This document shows, in pieces, positions 8,036 to 17,067 of a DNA stretch of 64,000 nucleotides. Under the pieces are notes generated by a model. The model was not told the origin of the DNA, made no database searches, and saw nothing but the letters and a program-made list of their open reading frames with translations. This DNA comes from Jatrophihabitans telluris. GTDB lineage: Bacteria > Actinomycetota > Actinomycetes > Mycobacteriales > Jatrophihabitantaceae. A program made the position numbers and the translations under genes. Every line of letters starts with the position of its first letter. Within the stretch, counting starts at the first letter, position 1. The stretch is taken from assembly GCF_023516435.1 (NCBI RefSeq), contig NZ_CP097332.1, positions 2,790,001 through 2,854,000 of the forward strand. The letters run 5' to 3'.

Positions 8036-9631
8036 GTGGTGAACACCGGGCAACGAGCGAGCACCGGCAGCGCTCCCCGCACCCTGGCCACGGTCGAACG
8101 ATGGGTCGACTGGGACCTGCGCCGGATCGCCGCCGCCGGGCTGACGGCGACCCTGCTGATCGCGATCGGCAGCTACGGTGCGGGCTCGCTGCCGGCCAAC
8201 GACCCGACCCGCCATATCCCGGTCATCGGGTTGCTTCGCCACGGCTGGCTGGGGTTGCACGCCTCGCTGAGTGCCTACTACCTCGGTCTGGCGCTGCTGA
8301 CCGCGACGTGGCTGATCCTCGGCCGGGTGTTGCTGACCGGCTCCGCCCATGGGACCCTGCCGGTCACCGAGGACCACCTTCTGCACGCCGACGCCGGCAC
8401 CGCCGGGGGTCTCCCGGCCGCGGCCGACGGCTCGGTGATCGACCCACGGCGACTGCGCACCGTCCTCATCCGCTGGATGCTGCCGTTGCTGGTGGCGATG
8501 CCGTTGGCCAGCCAGGACCTCTACTCCTACGCGGCGCAGGCACGTCTGGCCGAGGCCGGGTACGACCCGTACAAGTTCACGCCGGCCGATCTGCCCGGCA
8601 AGTTCCTCGACAACGTCGCGTGGAAGTGGCTCGACACGCCCTCCCCCTACGGGCCGCTCTGGGTGACGGTCTCCCGCTGGACGGCCACCATCACCGGCGA
8701 CCACGCCCTGATCACCGCTATGGTGCTGCGGCTGATTCCCTTCGCCGCCATCCTGGGCATGGCCTGGCTGATCCCTGGGATGGCCCGCCACCTGGGCCAT
8801 CGCGGCGATCTGGCCCTGTGGCTGGCGATCGCGAACCCGCTCGTGCTCGTGCACGGGGTGGGCGGTGGCCACAACGACGCGGTGATGGTGTTCCTGCTCG
8901 TGGCCGGTCTGGCCGTCGTGTTGCGAGAAGGCGCCGGCTGGCGAGCACTGGCCGGCGCCGCCGCTCTGATGGCGCTGTCCGCGGCGGTCAAGGCGCCAGG
9001 AGCGATCGGTGTGGCCTTCGTCGTCCCGGTCTTCATGGCCGGCCGCGCGGAGCTGCGCGTCCGGGACTGGTTGCGGGCCTGCCTGATCGCTGCGGCGGTC
9101 GCCGTCCCGGTGTTCTCGCTGATCACGTGGATGGTCGGCTACGGAAACGGCTGGATCAAACAGGTCTCCCCGACCATTCCGGTGATCAGCCTGATGTCGA
9201 TCCCCACCGTCCTGGGCGTGCTCTACAACCTCGCCACCGGCCAGCCCCACGCCGGCACCTTGGTCGACCACACCGTTCGGGCGTTTCGTCGCGTCGGCAC
9301 CGTCGTCAACGCCCTCGTCCTGACCTACCTCTGGTTCCGGGCCGTACGCGGGTCGGCTTTGCAGCTGTTCGCACTGGCTCTGGTCTCGGTGGTGTTGCTC
9401 AGCCCCGCCGTCCAGCCGTGGTACTTCACGTGGGCGCTGGCCCCGGCAGCGCTCTTCCTGTCCCAACCGCGCGGGATCTTCTGGGTGGCCTTCGTGTCGG
9501 TGGCGTTGACGTTCCTCGTCCAGCCGATGGGCTCGGGTGTCGGCCTGACCGCCTACGTTCCGACCGTCCTCGTCGGCGCCTTCGCGGCCCGGTCGTTGCT
9601 CGGCCCGGTCGTGCAGCGCGTTCGGACCTAG
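8036..9631 (+). CDS. mptA: MptA/MptB-family polyprenol-phosphomannose mannosyltransferase
   Basis: A 531-residue polytopic GT-C glycosyltransferase with about a dozen membrane segments. Recognisable family blocks are ASQDLYSYAAQ in an extracytoplasmic loop (Asp near the first loop, as in GT-C enzymes), DTPSPYGPLW and the GVGGGHNDAVMVFLLVAG segment. These enzymes extend the alpha-1,6-mannan core of lipomannan from polyprenol-phosphomannose at the outer face of the membrane. The neighbour order (polyprenyl synthase, this gene, Rv2175c-like, pknL) points to MptA rather than MptB. The start is GTG 8036 or GTG 8039. A related family is annotated as carotenoid-associated, so the role is inferred. 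Confidence 0.8.
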   Translation: MVNTGQRASTGSAPRTLATVERWVDWDLRRIAAAGLTATLLIAIGSYGAGSLPANDPTRHIPVIGLLRHGWLGLHASLSAYYLGLALLTATWLILGRVLLTGSAHGTLPVTEDHLLHADAGTAGGLPAAADGSVIDPRRLRTVLIRWMLPLLVAMPLASQDLYSYAAQARLAEAGYDPYKFTPADLPGKFLDNVAWKWLDTPSPYGPLWVTVSRWTATITGDHALITAMVLRLIPFAAILGMAWLIPGMARHLGHRGDLALWLAIANPLVLVHGVGGGHNDAVMVFLLVAGLAVVLREGAGWRALAGAAALMALSAAVKAPGAIGVAFVVPVFMAGRAELRVRDWLRACLIAAAVAVPVFSLITWMVGYGNGWIKQVSPTIPVISLMSIPTVLGVLYNLATGQPHAGTLVDHTVRAFRRVGTVVNALVLTYLWFRAVRGSALQLFALALVSVVLLSPAVQPWYFTWALAPAALFLSQPRGIFWVAFVSVALTFLVQPMGSGVGLTAYVPTVLVGAFAARSLLGPVVQRVRT

Positions 9632-9654
9632 GTTCGGTCGGCCACCACCGGCGG

Positions 9655-9975
9655 TCAGCGGCCACGACGTGGCGACCCGCCGTTGCGCCGGCGGCCGAGC
9701 GCCACCCAGCAGGCGAGGGTGAGCAGGATCAGGGCGAATCCGAAGCCGATGTCCTCCACCGGGGCGTAGGCGATCCGCAGCCCGAGGATGTCCGCGGCGG
9801 AGTAGCGCACGACCGGGATCCCGGTGAGCACGCCGTTGACGAGCAGCTGGAACACCAGGCAGATCCCGTAGCTGAACCAGAACGCGCGCCGACGCACCAG
9901 CGCCGTTCGCAGCACGGCCAGGTCGACGGTCACGGCCCCGGCCAGGGCCAGGACGACCAGCACGGTGTAGCTCAT
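9655..9975 (-). CDS. crtYd: Lycopene cyclase subunit (CrtYd-type)
   Basis: A 106-residue membrane protein with three predicted helices and the motif YAPVEDIGFGF near the third helix, the conserved PxE(E/D) signature of heterodimeric lycopene cyclases. Its start overlaps the stop of the upstream subunit by four bases (ATGA), so the two are translated together. The pair cyclises lycopene ends, giving beta-, gamma- or epsilon-type C40 or C50 carotenoids; the sequence does not settle which. Confidence 0.88.
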   Translation of the reverse strand: MSYTVLVVLALAGAVTVDLAVLRTALVRRRAFWFSYGICLVFQLLVNGVLTGIPVVRYSAADILGLRIAYAPVEDIGFGFALILLTLACWVALGRRRNGGSPRRGR

Positions 9976-10346
9976 CTGCGGGTCATCCCGTCGCTGCCGT
10001 TGCTGCTGTTGTCAGCCGAGGGCTCGTCGCCGATCAACCAGTCCGGTCGACGCCGGCGCACGGCTTCCAGCGTCAGTACCGCGCACAGGGGAATGACGGC
10101 GAAGAACAGGATCTCCTCGACGGGCAGGCCCGCCAGCCGAAGTCCGATGAGGTAGCCATCCGCGAAGGACCAGTGACCGGCGTGCACGGCGTAGAGGTCC
10201 CACGCGGTGCCGAGCAGCAGCCCGGGAAGCAGAGCGAGGAGCAAGCGTCTCGGTCGGGAGTAGACCTGAGTGCGCAGGAGGATCTCCAGCGGAGCCGTCC
10301 CGACCAGACAGGCCGCCAACAACCCGAGGTAGGTCAGATGCCGCAC
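9972..10346 (-). CDS. crtYc: Lycopene cyclase subunit (CrtYc-type)
   Basis: A 124-residue membrane protein with the signature LAGLPVEEILFFAVIPLC, the partner of the downstream crtYd. Three membrane helices are visible. The start is taken as GTG 10346 (VRHLTYLGLL), after a GGCGGGGGCGG stretch. A longer reading from 10415 would overlap the upstream gene and add a polar N-terminus not seen in the family. No phytoene synthase or desaturase lies in the window, so the rest of the carotenoid pathway must be elsewhere. Confidence 0.85.
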   Translation of the reverse strand: MRHLTYLGLLAACLVGTAPLEILLRTQVYSRPRRLLLALLPGLLLGTAWDLYAVHAGHWSFADGYLIGLRLAGLPVEEILFFAVIPLCAVLTLEAVRRRRPDWLIGDEPSADNSSNGSDGMTRR

Positions 10347-10371
10347 GCCGCCCCCGCCGTCGAGCGAGTGC

Positions 10372-10737
10372 TCAGAATCCGGCGGCCTGAGCGCGCCGTT
10401 TGACCTCCGTACCACGGTTCTCGGCCAGTGCTTGGGCGGGAGTGCCAGGCAGCGAATCGTCTTCCCGGTACAACCACGCGACGATGTCCTCGTCGCCGTA
10501 GCGGGCGTCGCGCAGCAGGGTGATCACGCCGGGCAGGCCCTTGACGACGGCGGCAGCGTTACGGCCACCCCCAGCTCCGGGGACGAGCAGCCCGCGCGGC
10601 ACACTGCGGCGCCCCTGGGCATCGGCGACGGCCACCAGCTTGCCGTCCTTGAGCAACTGGTGAACGACGGTGATCTGCACGTCGAGCAGCTCGGCCGCCT
10701 CGGGCAGCGGAATCAGGTCAGGAGGGAGGTCGGACAT
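10372..10737 (-). CDS. Rv2175c-like winged-helix DNA-binding protein
   Basis: A 121-residue protein with a helix-turn-helix N-terminal half (LPEAAELLDVQITVVHQLLKD) and a C-terminal helix-rich part (DEDIVAWLYREDDSLPGTP). It corresponds in position and layout to M. tuberculosis Rv2175c, a DNA-binding protein phosphorylated by PknL. Here pknL is 1 kb away, so the kinase-substrate pairing is probably conserved. An N-terminal threonine site cannot be assigned with certainty. The ATG at 10737 is chosen because the upstream in-frame extension is Pro/Arg-rich and overlaps the next gene's end. Confidence 0.82.
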   Translation of the reverse strand: MSDLPPDLIPLPEAAELLDVQITVVHQLLKDGKLVAVADAQGRRSVPRGLLVPGAGGGRNAAAVVKGLPGVITLLRDARYGDEDIVAWLYREDDSLPGTPAQALAENRGTEVKRRAQAAGF

Positions 10738-10765
10738 GTCACCAGCCTGCCACGCCCGCCACCGG

Positions 10766-11599
10766 TTACCGGATCCGCCAGCCCTCCCGGTTCGGTTCCG
10801 GCGATTCGGCGGCATCGGCGTCGGTGAACGGCCGGCCGGCCGGCAGGGACCCGAGCAGCTCGGGCAGCCCTCGGACCCCGGCGGGGAAGGGCTGTCGGAC
10901 AACCTCGCGCCGCAGCGCATCGACGTCGAAAGCCTGGTCGGTGGCCGCGAGGACGACGTTGCCGAAACGCCTGCCCTTGAGCACGTCGTTGGAGGCGACC
11001 AGGACGATGTCGGCGAACCGGGTCCGCAGTCCGGCCAGCACCCGCCGGATGTAACGCATGCCCGGCTCGTCCACGAGGTTGGCCAGCAGGAGGCCGTCCG
11101 GGCGCAGCACCCGCGCCACGTCGGCGATGAACTCGGCCGTGGTCAGTTCCGCCGGGACCCGACCGTCGTCGTAGGCGTCGAGGATGACGAGGTCCGCACT
11201 GCCGGCAGCGAGCGCCGCGACCCCGGAACGACCGTCCTGCGAACGAATCCGGATCCGGTGATTCCGGGGTAGGGGCAGCTGCTGACGCACGAGATCGGTC
11301 AGCTCGGTGTCCGGCTCGAGGACGACCTGGGTCGACCCCGGCCGAGTGACGGCCAGGTAGCGCGGCATGGTCAGCGCCCCGCCGCCCACATGGGTGGTGG
11401 CCAGCGGGCCGGGGCGCCAGATCTCGAGCACGCTGGCGAAGAACTGGATGTATTCGAAGTCGAGGTAGGTGGGGTCGTCGAGGTCGACGTAGGACTGTCG
11501 TACCGCGTCCATCACGAGCATCACGCCACCGGGATGGTCCTCGTCGGCGATCAGTTCGATGCGCGGACGCCCGGTCTGGGCAGGCGGACGAGCGGGCAT
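10766..11599 (-). CDS. Spermidine-synthase-like methyltransferase-fold protein
   Basis: A 277-residue protein with the Rossmann fold of the spermine/spermidine synthase family: THVGGGALTMPRYLA is motif I, VVLEPDTEL the cofactor acidic residue, and VILDAYDDGRVP the loop that in true synthases carries the catalytic Asp. The polyamine-binding residues are not obviously kept, so it may use a different nucleophile. Leaderless: TACGCT (11611-11606) lies six bases before the ATG at 11599. It is divergent from pknL. Confidence 0.78.
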   Translation of the reverse strand: MPARPPAQTGRPRIELIADEDHPGGVMLVMDAVRQSYVDLDDPTYLDFEYIQFFASVLEIWRPGPLATTHVGGGALTMPRYLAVTRPGSTQVVLEPDTELTDLVRQQLPLPRNHRIRIRSQDGRSGVAALAAGSADLVILDAYDDGRVPAELTTAEFIADVARVLRPDGLLLANLVDEPGMRYIRRVLAGLRTRFADIVLVASNDVLKGRRFGNVVLAATDQAFDVDALRREVVRQPFPAGVRGLPELLGSLPAGRPFTDADAAESPEPNREGWRIR

Positions 11600-11746
11600 T
11601 GCCCGAGCGTACTGAGCCCGGCCCGGGTCGTCGGAGCCCGGCCGACGGCCCTCCTCAACCACATCGGCCCAGGTGCGCGCATGCTTGGCAGGCCGGGGGT
11701 CGCGGGCCGGCCCGGTGAGTCGCGAGCCCAGCTTTCGGGCACAACC

Positions 11747-11752
11747 TAGAAT
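11747..11752 (+). promoter_or_regulatory. -10 box (TAGAAT) of pknL
   Basis: TAGAAT followed by six bases and GTG 11759; it fixes the pknL start and implies a leaderless mRNA. Confidence 0.65.
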
Positions 11753-11758
11753 TGCGGG

Positions 11759-13762
11759 GTGCAAACGGCCATGGGAGACCCAATCGTGGGTCGAGTCCTC
11801 GACGGCCGCTACCGGGTCAAGCAGAGTTTGGCCCGGGGCGGCATGTCGACCGTGTACACCGGGCTGGACGAACGGCTCGATCGCGAGGTCGCGATCAAGG
11901 TCATGTCCTCGGCGCTGTCCACCGACCCCGCCTTCGCGGATCGCTTCACCCGGGAGGCCCGGGTCGCGGCGCGGCTGTCCCACCCGAACGCCGTGTCGGT
12001 CTATGACCAGGGCACCGACGCCGGCCACGTCTTCCTGATCATGGAACTGGTGCGCGGGCGCACCCTGCGCGATCTGCTGCGCGAACGTGGCGCCCTGAGC
12101 CCCGCCCTCGCCGTCTCGCTCATGGAACCGGTGCTCGGCGCGCTCGCCGCCGCCCATCGTGCCGGGCTGGTGCACCGCGACGTCAAGCCGGAGAACATCC
12201 TGCTCTCCGACGACGGGGCGGTGAAGGTGGCCGACTTCGGCCTGGCCCGCGCGATCGAGGCCGACGCCAGCAACACGCGGACCGGCCTGATGATGGGCAC
12301 CGTGGCCTACTGCCCGCCTGAGCAGATCTCGCGCGGCCACGCCGATGCCCGCTCGGACGTGTACTCCGCCGGCGTCGTCCTGTTCGAACTACTCACCGGA
12401 ACCGCGCCTTACACCGGCGACAGTGCGATGTCAGTGGCCTACCAGCACGTCAACTCGACCGTGCCGCTGCCCAGTTCCCGCCGGGCCGGCATCCCGACGC
12501 CGATCGACGACCTGGTGCGCCGCGCGACCAGCCGTGAACCGTCCGGACGTCCCCTCGACGCCGGCGCGTTCCTGGCCGAACTGCACGACATCCGCCTCGA
12601 CCTGGCGCTGCCCGTGGTTGGTGTTCCCCCACGCCGCCCGGCGGCCGATCCGAACGCGACCCAGATCATCCCGACCGCGGCAGCTGACTACCCCGGCCCG
12701 CCCGGGGCCCGGCACACCGCGGAGTCGGCGACGGCGCCTACCCACGGCGGACGCCCCCCAGCGCGAGGCAACGGCACCGCGGTCAGCAGGCGTCCGGGTG
12801 TCGAGCGCACGCCGAGCCCGTCCCGCGACGAGGCGCGTCGCCGGGCCATGGCCGAGCGACGGCGCCGGGCACGGCTGCGGTCCACGGTCATTGTTCTCGT
12901 CATCCTGCTGCTGGGCCTGGCCACCGGTTACGGAGCCTGGTGGTTGACCGTCGGCCGCTACCGCTCGGTGCCGAACGTGACCGGCCTGAGCGCCAGCGCG
13001 GCGACGCAAACCCTGCGGGACAAGGGTTTCGCGGTCTCCTCGGCGGTCCGCCAGCAATACTCGGAGCAGTACCCCGCCGGGCAGATCATCGCCACCGACC
13101 CGGGCGCGTCCTCGCATCAGCTCAAGGGGCAACTGGTCACGCTGGTGCTGTCCAAAGGTGCGGAGAGATACACGATTCCCGACGTCGCCGGCAAGAAGGC
13201 TGCCGACGCGGCAAAGGCGTTCTCGGGTATGCCGCTTAACGTCGTGGACAGCCAGCAGGCCGATGGCACGGGCAAGGTCGACAAGGGCACCGTGATCGGC
13301 ACCAACCCGCCGAAGGGCAGCGAGGTCAAGCGCAACGCCAACGTCACGATCTTCGTGTCGTCCGGGCCGCCGGCGGTGACGGTGCCCGACGTGCAGAACC
13401 AGAAGAAGGACGATGCGACCAAGGCCTTGACCGACGCCGGGTTCCAGGTAACGGTGCAGCAGGACTACTCCGACAGCGTGCCGGACGGCTCGGTGATCTC
13501 GCAGACGCCGGGCGCGAAGTCCTCCGCCTTGAAGTTCAGCTCGGTGACCATCGTGGTGTCCAAAGGGCCCGAGCTGGTGACCCTGCCGAAGATCAAGAAC
13601 GGCACCGACGCCAACGAGGCGAAGCAGACGCTGGAAAGCCTCGGGCTCGTCGTCTCGATCGACACCCGCTACGGCGGCTTCCTGAACAAGGTCGTCGGCA
13701 TGGACCCCAAGGCGGGCACGCAGGTCCGCCGGGGCGACACCGTCACGCTCACCGTCGTCTGA
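11759..13762 (+). CDS. pknL: PASTA-domain Ser/Thr protein kinase
   Basis: A 667-residue membrane receptor kinase. The kinase domain spans about residues 13-280: glycine loop LARGGMSTVY, Lys47 in VAIKV, HRDVKPEN with catalytic Asp141, and DFG at 159-161. A Pro/Arg-rich juxtamembrane stretch leads to one helix (about 375-397). Four extracellular PASTA repeats follow, starting with VPNVTG, IPDVAG, VPDVQN and LPKIKN, which should sense muropeptides or lipid II. As I recall, the M. tuberculosis PknL lacks PASTA repeats, so this is the full-length architecture. The likely substrate is the Rv2175c-like protein nearby. Confidence 0.93.
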   Translation: MQTAMGDPIVGRVLDGRYRVKQSLARGGMSTVYTGLDERLDREVAIKVMSSALSTDPAFADRFTREARVAARLSHPNAVSVYDQGTDAGHVFLIMELVRGRTLRDLLRERGALSPALAVSLMEPVLGALAAAHRAGLVHRDVKPENILLSDDGAVKVADFGLARAIEADASNTRTGLMMGTVAYCPPEQISRGHADARSDVYSAGVVLFELLTGTAPYTGDSAMSVAYQHVNSTVPLPSSRRAGIPTPIDDLVRRATSREPSGRPLDAGAFLAELHDIRLDLALPVVGVPPRRPAADPNATQIIPTAAADYPGPPGARHTAESATAPTHGGRPPARGNGTAVSRRPGVERTPSPSRDEARRRAMAERRRRARLRSTVIVLVILLLGLATGYGAWWLTVGRYRSVPNVTGLSASAATQTLRDKGFAVSSAVRQQYSEQYPAGQIIATDPGASSHQLKGQLVTLVLSKGAERYTIPDVAGKKAADAAKAFSGMPLNVVDSQQADGTGKVDKGTVIGTNPPKGSEVKRNANVTIFVSSGPPAVTVPDVQNQKKDDATKALTDAGFQVTVQQDYSDSVPDGSVISQTPGAKSSALKFSSVTIVVSKGPELVTLPKIKNGTDANEAKQTLESLGLVVSIDTRYGGFLNKVVGMDPKAGTQVRRGDTVTLTVV

Positions 13763-13774
13763 GCGGCGCCTGGC

Positions 13775-13780
13775 TAGGCT
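13775..13780 (+). promoter_or_regulatory. -10 box (TAGGCT) of the type I DAHP synthase gene
   Basis: TAGGCT followed by six bases and ATG 13787; it decides for ATG 13787 over GTG 13781. Confidence 0.6.
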
Positions 13781-13786
13781 GTGGCC

Positions 13787-14818
13787 ATGGTGATCGTGAT
13801 GGCTCCGTCCGCGTCCGACAACGACATCGCAGGAGTCGTCGCCCACGTGGAGGCCCACGGCGGCCAGGCGTTTGTGAGCCGAGGCGTCTCCCGCACCATC
13901 ATCGGTGTGGTCGGCTCGGAGGCCGTTCTGGAAACGCTCGGTGCCGACGGGCTTCCGGGTGTCGCGGACACCAAACGCATCACCGCGCCGTACAAGCTTG
14001 TCTCGGCGGCCAACCACACCAAACGCTCGACGGTGCGGGTCGGCGGTGTCCCGATCGGCCCCGACACCTTCACCCTGATCGCCGGTCCCTGTGCGGTCGA
14101 GACGCCGGAGCAGACCTACGCCTCCGCGCTGCTCGCCAAGCGCGCCGGCGCCACGATTCTGCGCGGGGGTGCCTACAAGCCGCGGAGCTCGCCCTATGCG
14201 TTCCAGGGGCTGGGCTTGGACGGGTTGAAGGTACTCGCCGAGGTGCGCGAGGCGACGGGCCTGCCGTTCGTGACCGAGGTGCTGGACACCAAAGACGTCG
14301 AGGACGTCGCCGAGCACGCCGACATGCTGCAGGTCGGCACGAGGAACATGCAGAACTTCGGGCTGCTGCAGGCGGTCGGTGGCACGGGCAAGCCGGTGAT
14401 GCTCAAGCGCGGTCTCGCCGCGACGTACGAGGAATGGCTGATGGCCGCGGAATACATCGCCCAGCGCGGCAACCTCGACATCGTCCTGTGCGAACGAGGC
14501 ATCCGCGGGTTCGAACCGTCCATCCGCAACATGTTCGACGTCTCGGCCGTGCCGATGATGCAGATCCTGTCGCACCTGCCGATCATCGTCGATCCATCGC
14601 ACGCGGCGGGACGCCGGGACCTGGTGGTTCCGTTGGCGCGGGCCGGCATCGCCGCGGGTGCCGACGGCGTGATGGTGGACGTCCATCCCAATCCCGAGGC
14701 GGCCCTGGTGGACGGAGCTCAAGCGCTGACGGGCGAATCGCTGGACGAGTTGGCCCAGGCGGTCACGACTCTGCCGGCGCTGCTCGGCCGTACCTCGGCG
14801 GCACACCGGGCCGGCTGA
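13787..14818 (+). CDS. aroF: DAHP synthase, type I-beta
   Basis: A 343-residue 3-deoxy-D-arabino-heptulosonate-7-phosphate synthase, which joins PEP and erythrose 4-phosphate in the first shikimate step. Residues 1-70 form a small ferredoxin-like regulatory domain; the barrel then shows LIAGPCAVE, ILRGGAYKPRSSPYAF, GTRNMQNF, VMLKRG, IVDPSHAAG and VDVHPNP. This matches the Thermotoga/Bacillus type I-beta class. A second, unrelated type II DAHP synthase gene lies 3.3 kb downstream. It is convergent with the M14 peptidase gene. Confidence 0.92.
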   Translation: MVIVMAPSASDNDIAGVVAHVEAHGGQAFVSRGVSRTIIGVVGSEAVLETLGADGLPGVADTKRITAPYKLVSAANHTKRSTVRVGGVPIGPDTFTLIAGPCAVETPEQTYASALLAKRAGATILRGGAYKPRSSPYAFQGLGLDGLKVLAEVREATGLPFVTEVLDTKDVEDVAEHADMLQVGTRNMQNFGLLQAVGGTGKPVMLKRGLAATYEEWLMAAEYIAQRGNLDIVLCERGIRGFEPSIRNMFDVSAVPMMQILSHLPIIVDPSHAAGRRDLVVPLARAGIAAGADGVMVDVHPNPEAALVDGAQALTGESLDELAQAVTTLPALLGRTSAAHRAG

Positions 14819-14841
14819 CCGCTGCGTCGGCTCCGAGCGTG

Positions 14842-15966
14842 TCAGGAAACGGCGACGCTCGTGCAGTACTGGGGAGAGGCGACGCCGGCGCCGACGTTGC
14901 CGGCCTGGACGCAGATCCGGTGGCTCCCGGCAGATGCCTTGTAGTTGAAGGTGAATCCGTGGCGCCCGGTCAAGCCGTAGGCCTTGTTCACGTCGGCACG
15001 CAGCGATTCCGTGGGCCGTGCGACGACCTTGCGGCCATCGTCGTAGAACGCCACGTTGATGGCCCTGCTCCGGGCGTCCGGGTCGAAGGCCCAGCCAGTC
15101 ACGACTGCCGTCCGTCCCACCACCGTGACGCTGTCGACGTGTAGTCGAGGTTCGCGCACGCTCGGCGCGGCCAGGGTCGTGCCGATCGCTGACAGCAGGG
15201 CCGACCGCGCCGTGGTCTTGAGATAATCGGCTGACGGCGAAGCGGGAAACTCGATGGTGACCGCGATGGAGTTCCGCTGGTTGTCGGTGACCCAGCCGGT
15301 CATCGAGCCGTAGCAGAACCCTCCGCAGGTGAACGGCTTGAGGGTCAGGCCGAGCCGTTTGGCCAGCGCCGCGACGAAGCGTGGGTGCAACCTGCCGCCG
15401 TCGGTGGTGTCCATACCGTTCAGGGGCTGGTGCATGGAAATCAGGAATTTGGGTCTGACCCTCGAGAGAAAGGCGTACATCGCGCGGGTCTCGGGCTCGG
15501 ACAGCGCCTTCGGGCCGGAGTAGAACTGACCGGTCAGGCGCCTCCAGTGGTCGGGCCAGTTCCGGTTCAGGTCGACCCCGTGGGCGTTCTGGCGAGTTCC
15601 GTGGGCGGCACCGTCGGGATTCATGGTCGGAACAACCCAGACGTCAGCACCGAGAACGGCTCTGGGCAACGCGATGATCGCGCGCGCGACCACTGTCCCG
15701 GCCGGCTCGTTTCCGTGCATCTGGCCCAGGATGACCGCCTTGACCGTGCTGTAGGGATCCCCGATCCGGTAGGCAACGATCGGCCGACCCTGCACGCTGT
15801 GACCAATCACGCTAGTGGATTGCACTGCCGCAAAGCCGGGAACCGCCGACGCAGGACGGGATCCGGTCGGCAGCACAACGCCTGCGAACAGCACCAACGC
15901 CATCAAGCCGAGCCACACGCGAGTCCAGACACGCTCTGGACGACGGGCGATTCGGTGCGCTGCCAT
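14842..15966 (-). CDS. Secreted M14-family zinc carboxypeptidase with C-terminal beta domain
   Basis: A 374-residue exported peptidase. A signal peptide (hydrophobic 16-38, ASA) precedes an M14 domain with the zinc motif HGNEP, NPDG, DLNRNWP, the third zinc His in SMHQP and the catalytic Glu in VTIEFP. This composition resembles MpaA-type murein peptide amidases. The last 95 residues (HVDSVTVVGRTAVVTGWAFD onward) form a beta domain common on actinobacterial secreted proteins, probably for wall or substrate binding. The start at ATG 15966 gives the signal peptide directly after basic residues. Confidence 0.87.
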   Translation of the reverse strand: MAAHRIARRPERVWTRVWLGLMALVLFAGVVLPTGSRPASAVPGFAAVQSTSVIGHSVQGRPIVAYRIGDPYSTVKAVILGQMHGNEPAGTVVARAIIALPRAVLGADVWVVPTMNPDGAAHGTRQNAHGVDLNRNWPDHWRRLTGQFYSGPKALSEPETRAMYAFLSRVRPKFLISMHQPLNGMDTTDGGRLHPRFVAALAKRLGLTLKPFTCGGFCYGSMTGWVTDNQRNSIAVTIEFPASPSADYLKTTARSALLSAIGTTLAAPSVREPRLHVDSVTVVGRTAVVTGWAFDPDARSRAINVAFYDDGRKVVARPTESLRADVNKAYGLTGRHGFTFNYKASAGSHRICVQAGNVGAGVASPQYCTSVAVS

Positions 15967-16149
15967 GCTCCACGGTCTCCTGCGGTGGTGGGGGGCGGCG
16001 AGCGGGGGCCCGCAGGCCCACCCTGTCAGGGTTCGGCCACGGCCGCCACTTCTGCGGGTGGGATCGGCCGAGCACAGGGCCGAGGCCGGGTATGGCCAGC
16101 GATGGAGAGCGCTCACGCACGCAGAGCGGCCGAGCTTGCGCGGAGACCG

Positions 16150-17067
16150 TCAGGCAGGCAGGAACTGCGTGCGGATCTCGTTGGCGCCCGAAGGCGTGGC
16201 CGCCTCGTAGTACACCCGCCAGCCGGCGAGCCGGCCGCCACCTACCGGCACGATACTGGCGTAGCGAAGGGTGCCACGGCCGTGCTGGGACTGGCCCACG
16301 ATCGCGGGATCGCTGACCACGAAGGGCATCGCCAGACCTGGGGCGCTCGCGTGCCCGGTTCGTTCGTACCAGTTCTCCTCCGCCGAACGACGGCCGTCGT
16401 AGTAGGCATCGGCCGAGCCGTCGGCGTTGTGACGCACCGTCGTCAACCGGCGCCCGCGCCGATCCCAGCCCGACAGACCCGGCGCCAGAACCTGGACCGG
16501 GTCCGACCACGTCTGCCCGTCGACGCTGCTGGTGTAACGGGTGGTCATCCGATCCTCGGACCCGGCCACGTCGAGCGGGTGGCAGCACAGCCAGGCATGC
16601 CAGCGCCCGTCACGATCGATCAGCACGACCGGGTCCTTCACCGCGACCGCGTCGTCGCCCGGCCACACGACGACCCGGTCTCCGGCAGGCAGGTCCTCCG
16701 GGGCGTCGGCGTCCAGGGCGTCGATGCGCCAGTGCTTGGATCCCTCGGTGGACAGGCTGAGGAAGATCCGCCAACCACCGTCCGGACGGCGTACCACCGC
16801 CGGACGTTCGAGCGAGGCGGTGCCGAGTTCATCCTTGTCGAACAGAGCGATCGTCGTGAATGCGACGCCGTCATCGGATCGAGCAAGCACGTTGGCGTAG
16901 CCGCGGCCGTCGTTCACCGGTCGGCGTAATCGGTAGGCCAGGTAGTAGGTGCCATCGTCGTAGAACGCGCTCGGTGCGCCGGCCCAATTACCGTCGCCCT
17001 CGGCCGGGGGCGCAATGACCAGCTCACCGGCGGACGGATCGAGCGACGGCAGAGCCGGCCCGCTCAT
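16150..17067 (-). CDS. Five-bladed beta-propeller, glycoside hydrolase-like protein
   Basis: A 305-residue cytoplasmic-looking protein (no signal peptide) with the repeating beta-propeller pattern of GH43/GH62/GH68-type enzymes: GAPSAFYDDGTYYLAYR, LERPAVVRRPDGGW, KDPVVLIDRDGRWH and YDGRRSAEENWYE. Acidic residues typical of the active site (Asp in FYDD and KDP, Glu in AEENWYE) are present. The substrate is unknown. It overlaps the threonine aldolase stop by 4 bases, so the two are probably co-translated, although no common pathway is obvious. Confidence 0.68.
   Translation of the reverse strand: MSGPALPSLDPSAGELVIAPPAEGDGNWAGAPSAFYDDGTYYLAYRLRRPVNDGRGYANVLARSDDGVAFTTIALFDKDELGTASLERPAVVRRPDGGWRIFLSLSTEGSKHWRIDALDADAPEDLPAGDRVVVWPGDDAVAVKDPVVLIDRDGRWHAWLCCHPLDVAGSEDRMTTRYTSSVDGQTWSDPVQVLAPGLSGWDRRGRRLTTVRHNADGSADAYYDGRRSAEENWYERTGHASAPGLAMPFVVSDPAIVGQSQHGRGTLRYASIVPVGGGRLAGWRVYYEAATPSGANEIRTQFLPA

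Noticed and set aside
7931-9466. A 511-codon minus-strand open frame
   Set aside because: Antisense to the mptA coding sequence; Gln/Arg/Gly-rich without any family motif.
12431-14806. A 791-codon minus-strand open frame
   Set aside because: It is antisense to pknL and the type I DAHP synthase, both with complete motifs; composition is the His/Arg/Gly shadow typical of high-GC antisense frames.
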